Source: an uncultured Ruminococcus sp.
Lineage (GTDB): Bacteria; Bacillota; Clostridia; Oscillospirales; Acutalibacteraceae
NCBI GenBank assembly: GCA_902797525.1
Contig: CADBSZ010000163.1
Coordinates: 1-10,837 of the forward strand
Length of the DNA: 10,837 bases
Direction: 5' to 3'
The notes under the pieces were generated by a model. The model did not search any database, had not been told where the DNA came from, and saw only the letters and a program-made list of their open reading frames with translations. Positions within the stretch are counted from its first letter, which is position 1. Each line of letters starts with the position of its first letter. The position numbers and the translations under genes were made by a program. Positions 7,012-10,837 of this stretch are shown one piece after another.

Positions 7012-7020
7012 TGGTTTTTC

Positions 7021-8403
7021 ATGCAGGTTTTAACAACAATCGCGCTGATTGTTATCGGCGTTCTTCTGTTTGAGTTCATCATTTTCGCGCACGAATTCGG
7101 CCATTTCATTACGGCAAAGCGCTCCGGCGTTCAGGTAAACGAGTTCGCGCTCGGTATGGGACCAAAGATTTTCAGTTTTAAAAAGGGCGAAACGCAGTAT
7201 TCGCTCCGCCTGTTTCCCATCGGCGGCTATTGCTCTATGGAGGCAGAGGACGAGGAAAGCGACAATCCGCGCGCCTTTACCAATGCGAAAATCTGGAAAC
7301 GGATGATTATTATTGTTGCAGGCGCTGTCATGAACATTCTGGTCGGCTTTTTGCTGATGTTTGTTTTCACCGTCAGCCAGGGAGAATACTATTCTACGAA
7401 GATTTCCGCCTTCACGCCCGTTTCCTTTACGGCGAAAACAGGCTTAGAGGTGGGGGATAACATCAAATCTGTCGGCGGCTATTCCGTCGCCAATTCACGC
7501 GACCTCACCCTCGGCATTCAGCTGTTGCCCTGCGAGGAGGTTGATCCCGATTCGCCCGAAGTTTACAAAGAGGACTGCGCGTGGGAAGCGCGCAACTACA
7601 TCGCGCAGCTGTCCGAGGATAAGCTGATTGACAACGAAACCGCAAACACGCTCTATTACGACGTGCTTGCCTCTCAGTCCGAAAAGCTCAATTCCGCTTC
7701 CACCAAGGAAGCCGCCGCGGCGATTTTTCGTGAAACCATTGACTTGTTTTATCAAACCGCAAAGCTTGAAAAGCCGGCGAACTTCACTTATCCCGAATTC
7801 AAGGTGCCCGAAAAGCGCGTGCGCTATCAGGGCGATGTAACGGTGATTCGCAACGGAGAGACGATCGAGCTGAAAAATGTTCACTTCTACACCTACCGCA
7901 AATCCGCCGACAGCGATGACGCGGCGGTGTCCATCGACTTTTATGTGGAGCCGCTTGAAAAGAACTTCGGCACCGTCATGAGCGAAACCTTTACCGGCAC
8001 CATCAGCCTTGCCAAAAGCGTCTGGAAGTCCTTTGCCATGCTCGTTCAGGGCAGGTTCTCGCTTGCAGATATGTCAGGTCCCGTCGGCATTACCAAGGCG
8101 GTGTCCGACGTGGCGGCGGTTGGCTTGCAGTCAAGCTTCGGCGACGCGGTGCTCAACATCGTCATGATTATGGCGCTGATTACCGTCAATCTCGGCATCG
8201 TCAACATGCTGCCCTTCCCGGCTCTCGACGGCGGGCGCTTTGTGTTCCTCTTAATTGAAGCGATTTTCCGCAAGCCTATTCCGCGCAAGGTGGAATATAT
8301 CGTCAACGGCGTCGGTTTGGTGCTGCTGATTCTCTTAATTATTTTCATCACAGGCAACGATATTTTTAAATTGATAACAGGTACTTTCCCAAGTATGCAA
8401 TAA
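7021..8403 (+). CDS. rseP: Site-2 intramembrane metalloprotease RseP/RasP (M50 family) with enlarged PDZ region
   Basis: A membrane-embedded zinc protease that cuts transmembrane anti-sigma factors and leftover signal peptides. The zinc motif HEFGH (24-28) lies in the first membrane helix. A second helix is near 92-117. The conserved NMLPFPALDGG (395-405), with Asp403 as third ligand, is in the third. A fourth helix spans about 426-445. The PDZ domain begins near 126 and shows GLEVGDNIKSVGGYSV (141-156). Its usual later strand and turn, VTVIRNGETIEL, appear only at 273-284. In between lie about 100 residues (167-269), rich in acidic residues and probably mostly helical, where ordinary PDZ domains have about 15. 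This explains the length of 460 residues against about 330-425 in relatives. All catalytic residues are intact. It lies between dxr and ispG, as is common in Clostridia. Confidence 0.93.
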   Translation: MQVLTTIALIVIGVLLFEFIIFAHEFGHFITAKRSGVQVNEFALGMGPKIFSFKKGETQYSLRLFPIGGYCSMEAEDEESDNPRAFTNAKIWKRMIIIVAGAVMNILVGFLLMFVFTVSQGEYYSTKISAFTPVSFTAKTGLEVGDNIKSVGGYSVANSRDLTLGIQLLPCEEVDPDSPEVYKEDCAWEARNYIAQLSEDKLIDNETANTLYYDVLASQSEKLNSASTKEAAAAIFRETIDLFYQTAKLEKPANFTYPEFKVPEKRVRYQGDVTVIRNGETIELKNVHFYTYRKSADSDDAAVSIDFYVEPLEKNFGTVMSETFTGTISLAKSVWKSFAMLVQGRFSLADMSGPVGITKAVSDVAAVGLQSSFGDAVLNIVMIMALITVNLGIVNMLPFPALDGGRFVFLLIEAIFRKPIPRKVEYIVNGVGLVLLILLIIFITGNDIFKLITGTFPSMQ

Positions 8404-8423
8404 AAAGACTAACGGAGGTTGTT

Positions 8424-9467
8424 ATGGGCAGTAAAATCCAGGTAAAAGCAGGCAACGTACTCATCGGCGGCGGCGCGCCGGTTTCCATTCAGTCCATGCT
8501 CAATGTCCCCTCAACGGACATTGAGGGCAGCGTCCGTCAGGCAAAGCAGCTGGAAGAAGCAGGCTGCCAAATCATTCGCGCCGCCATTCCCGACATGGAC
8601 GCCGTTCGGCTGATTCCCGCCTTAAAGGAAGCGGTCAGCGTGCCCATCGTCGCCGATATTCACTTTAACTATAAGCTCGCGCTTGAGGCTTGTGCCGCAG
8701 GCGTTGACAAAATTCGGATTAATCCGGGCAACATCGGCTCGGACGACAGGGTAAAGGCGGTGGCCGACGCCTGCAAGCAGCGCGGTATTCCGATTCGAAT
8801 CGGCGTTAATTCCGGCTCTCTCGAAAAGGAAATCCTCGCCAAATACGGCCATCCCACGCCGCAGGCACTCTGTGACAGCGCGCTTTATCACGCGTCGCTG
8901 CTCGAAAAATTTGACTTTAACGACATCGTACTCTCGATGAAAAGCTCCACTGTTTCCACCATGATTCAGGCGTATGAGCTTGCCTCGCAGCAGTGCGATT
9001 ATCCGCTGCACCTCGGCGTCACCGAGGCGGGCACCGAGCGCATGGGTATCATCAAGTCCGCTGCCGGCATTGGTTCGCTGCTGCTGCACGGCGTGGGCGA
9101 CACCATTCGCGTTTCTTTGACCGCCGATCCCGTCCGCGAGGTATACGCCGCGCAGGACATCTTAAAGGCGCTCGATTTATCGCAGGGCGGCGTGCAGTTT
9201 GTTTCCTGCCCGACCTGCGGAAGAACCAGAATCGATCTCGTCAAAATTGCCGGCGAGGTAGAGGAGCGGCTGCGCGGCTGCGACAAAAACATCAAGGTCG
9301 CCGTAATGGGCTGCGTTGTCAACGGCCCCGGTGAAGCAAAGGAAGCCGACATCGGAATCGCCGGCGGTGACGGCTGCGGTCTGGTGTTCAAAAAAGGCGA
9401 AGTCATCTGCAAGGTGCCCGAAGCCGAGCTCGTGGACGCCTTAATGAAGGAAATTGATAAGATGTAG
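8424..9467 (+). CDS. ispG: 4-hydroxy-3-methylbut-2-en-1-yl diphosphate synthase (HMBPP synthase)
   Basis: Catalyses the penultimate MEP step, the reductive ring opening of 2-C-methyl-erythritol 2,4-cyclodiphosphate to HMBPP, using a [4Fe-4S] cluster. The 347-residue protein is the compact bacterial two-domain form. The N-terminal TIM barrel shows SIQSMLNVPSTD (21-32), VADIHFNYKLAL (76-87), KIRINPGNIG (96-105) and GVTEAGTERMG (198-208). The C-terminal domain carries the cluster ligands Cys262 and Cys265 (SCPTCGRTR), Cys297 (MGCVVNGPGEA) and Glu304. GGAGG (8414-8418) lies five bases before the ATG and 20 bases separate the gene from rseP. In Bacillus subtilis the corresponding place next to polC holds proS; ispG here is the common clostridial arrangement. 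With dxr it gives this unit two MEP enzymes. Confidence 0.97.
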   Translation: MGSKIQVKAGNVLIGGGAPVSIQSMLNVPSTDIEGSVRQAKQLEEAGCQIIRAAIPDMDAVRLIPALKEAVSVPIVADIHFNYKLALEACAAGVDKIRINPGNIGSDDRVKAVADACKQRGIPIRIGVNSGSLEKEILAKYGHPTPQALCDSALYHASLLEKFDFNDIVLSMKSSTVSTMIQAYELASQQCDYPLHLGVTEAGTERMGIIKSAAGIGSLLLHGVGDTIRVSLTADPVREVYAAQDILKALDLSQGGVQFVSCPTCGRTRIDLVKIAGEVEERLRGCDKNIKVAVMGCVVNGPGEAKEADIGIAGGDGCGLVFKKGEVICKVPEAELVDALMKEIDKM

Positions 9468-9526
9468 TTTTTCTATGTATCGTTTTGAATACAGCGTAAT
9501 GAAGTCACAAAAAGGAAATTGATTGA

Positions 9527-10837
9527 ATGAAAACACTGGCACAGCTTTTCGGTTCCTTTGCGGCAGAATCGGACGTCAGTCCTGCCGTCGGCGAGGGAAC
9601 CGTCACAAAGGTTCACATATTAAACGAGGTGCGCGTCGTCACCCTGTGGGTTGATTTTTCCGAGTTAATCCCGCGCGAGCACCTTCTTGCGGCGGAAAAG
9701 GCGTACTCTAAAATGCTTGACGCGTCGGTTGCCATCAAGCCGCATTTCGGCGAGTCGCTGTTCACCGCCGATTATTTTCCTCATCTTTACACCGCGGTTA
9801 AGCGCGAAATGCCCAGCATTAACGGCACGCTCAACAACGCCGAGGTTCGCCTTGACGGCGACAGGCTGATTATTCACCTGAACAACGGCGGCAAGGCACT
9901 GCTCGACGCCAAGGGCTTTGACCAAGCGCTCAAGCGGCTGATTGCCGAGGAGTTTGATTTAGCTATAAAAATAAAATACACAGGTACTTTTGAAGCCGAC
10001 GACAGCAGCGCGGAATACAAGCAGGCGATGCAAAGCGCCAAAAAACAAATTCAGCGCGAAAAGCTTGCCAAGGCGGCGGACTTCTTTAGGGAAGAGGAGG
10101 AAATCTCCGAAGCGGTGCGCGAGCGCCAGATAGAGGACGCCGTCACCGAGGTCGAAATCCGCGAGGGCGCGTTTGCCACGCCGCAAATTCTGCGTTCCTC
10201 GGTTCGTCCGCTCTACGGCAGAAGCATCAGAGGCAAAATGATTCCGATTAAAACCCTCAGCGACGGCATGAAAGGCGCGGTCGTTTGGGGCGATATTATT
10301 GAACTCGAAAAGCGTATCACCAAAAATCAAAAGAACGCGATTATCACCATCGACATCACCGACTACACGAACTCTGTTACGGTCAAGCTTTTCTGTCCCG
10401 TCAAGGAGGCGGAGGCAATCGATTCGCTCAAGGCAGGCAAAACGATTGTTGTGTCGGGTAATGTCGAATACGACGAATTTATCAAGGAGGTCGTGCTCAG
10501 CGCGTTCTCCATTGGAACTGCCGAAAAAATCAAGGTGGTTGATAAGGCGGAAACCAAGCGCGTAGAGCTGCACATGCATACCAACATGTCGCAGATGGAC
10601 GCCTTAACGCCGGCCGGAACCCTTGTCAACCGCGCCTATGAATGGGGCCACAAGGCGGTTGCCATCACCGACCACGGCGTTGCGCAGGCGTTTCCCGACG
10701 CGATGAAGGCGGCGGAAACCATCAAGTACAAGCTCGGCGGCGACATCAAGGTCATTTACGGCACCGAAGCCTACTTTATGGACGATTTGGTCGAATCTGT
10801 TTCGGGCGCTCAGGACGCGCCGCTGGACGGCACCTTC
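9527..10837 (+). CDS. polC: DNA polymerase III alpha subunit, PolC type (N-terminal part, cut by window edge)
   Basis: The replicative polymerase with built-in 3'-5' proofreading of low-GC Gram-positive bacteria. Only 437 codons are in the window and the frame is open to the last base. The N-terminal domain (about 1-160) is weakly conserved. A charged Lys/Glu-rich stretch follows (about 165-215). An OB-fold is near 252-335, beginning VVWGDIIELEKRITKNQK and continuing with IITIDITDYTNSVTVKLF. The PHP domain starts at 345 with VELHMHTNMSQMDALTP, which keeps metal-binding His349 and His351, followed by AITDHGVAQAFPDA. The sequence stops at DAPLDGTF, where in PolC the exonuclease domain is inserted into the PHP domain. 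The start is the ATG at 9527, with AAAGGA ten bases upstream and a 59-base gap after ispG. Confidence 0.95.
   Translation, partial: MKTLAQLFGSFAAESDVSPAVGEGTVTKVHILNEVRVVTLWVDFSELIPREHLLAAEKAYSKMLDASVAIKPHFGESLFTADYFPHLYTAVKREMPSINGTLNNAEVRLDGDRLIIHLNNGGKALLDAKGFDQALKRLIAEEFDLAIKIKYTGTFEADDSSAEYKQAMQSAKKQIQREKLAKAADFFREEEEISEAVRERQIEDAVTEVEIREGAFATPQILRSSVRPLYGRSIRGKMIPIKTLSDGMKGAVVWGDIIELEKRITKNQKNAIITIDITDYTNSVTVKLFCPVKEAEAIDSLKAGKTIVVSGNVEYDEFIKEVVLSAFSIGTAEKIKVVDKAETKRVELHMHTNMSQMDALTPAGTLVNRAYEWGHKAVAITDHGVAQAFPDAMKAAETIKYKLGGDIKVIYGTEAYFMDDLVESVSGAQDAPLDGTF

Noticed and set aside
9475..9522. A 15-codon open frame between ispG and polC that could be a leader peptide.
   Set aside because: It has no ribosome site, no run of a regulatory codon and no attenuator hairpin, and frames of this length are expected by chance.
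9959..10579. A 206-codon open frame on the minus strand opposite polC.
   Set aside because: It lies wholly opposite a clearly conserved PolC sequence, its product matches no family I know, and similar long antisense frames occur opposite the permease, dxr, cdsA and ispG. They result from the codon bias of the real genes.
1..10837. CRISPR arrays, insertion sequences, phage genes, toxin-antitoxin or defence genes.
   Set aside because: I saw no repeat-spacer pattern, transposase, integrase, terminal repeats or small paired genes. Nearly all the DNA is accounted for by housekeeping and transport genes.

Overview
The window looks like a chromosomal segment of a Bacillota species, probably class Clostridia and perhaps a gut Oscillospirales relative. 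The reasons are a Gram-positive-type replicative polymerase (PolC), strong Shine-Dalgarno sites before most genes, AT-rich intergenic regions with sigma-A type promoters between moderately GC-rich genes, and the core order pyrH-frr-uppS-cdsA-dxr-rseP-ispG-polC. The species cannot be fixed from the sequence alone. No stretch longer than about 200 bases lacks a gene.

Positions 1-85 (minus strand) hold a tRNA-Ser(GGA) whose 3' end is cut by the window edge. Between it and the next gene lies a divergent promoter region (86-280) with one good promoter in each direction and a perfect 14-base palindrome that may be an operator.

Positions 281-2676 encode a complete polar amino-acid ABC importer: a lipoprotein binding protein, a permease and an ATPase. 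A terminator hairpin between the first two genes probably lets most transcripts stop after the binding-protein gene. The permease and ATPase genes overlap by 11 bases. A second terminator (2683-2723) closes the unit.

Positions 2825-10837 are a second plus-strand unit with its own promoter (2765-2793) and no internal terminator that I can see. It begins with pyrH (UMP kinase) and frr (ribosome recycling). It continues with uppS (undecaprenyl diphosphate synthase), cdsA (CDP-diacylglycerol synthase), dxr (second step of the MEP isoprenoid pathway), rseP (site-2 membrane protease) and ispG (late MEP step), and ends in the first 437 codons of polC. Dxr and IspG help make the isoprenoid precursors, UppS turns them into the C55 carrier lipid for wall synthesis, and CdsA supplies the phospholipid precursor. 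RseP is the membrane protease of the cluster. The other genes supply nucleotide, translation and replication functions.

This is mostly ordinary housekeeping DNA, and I found no convincing undescribed system. The points most worth a second look are a roughly 100-residue insertion inside the PDZ region of RseP, the palindrome upstream of the amino-acid importer, and the hairpin and widely spaced ribosome binding site before rseP.
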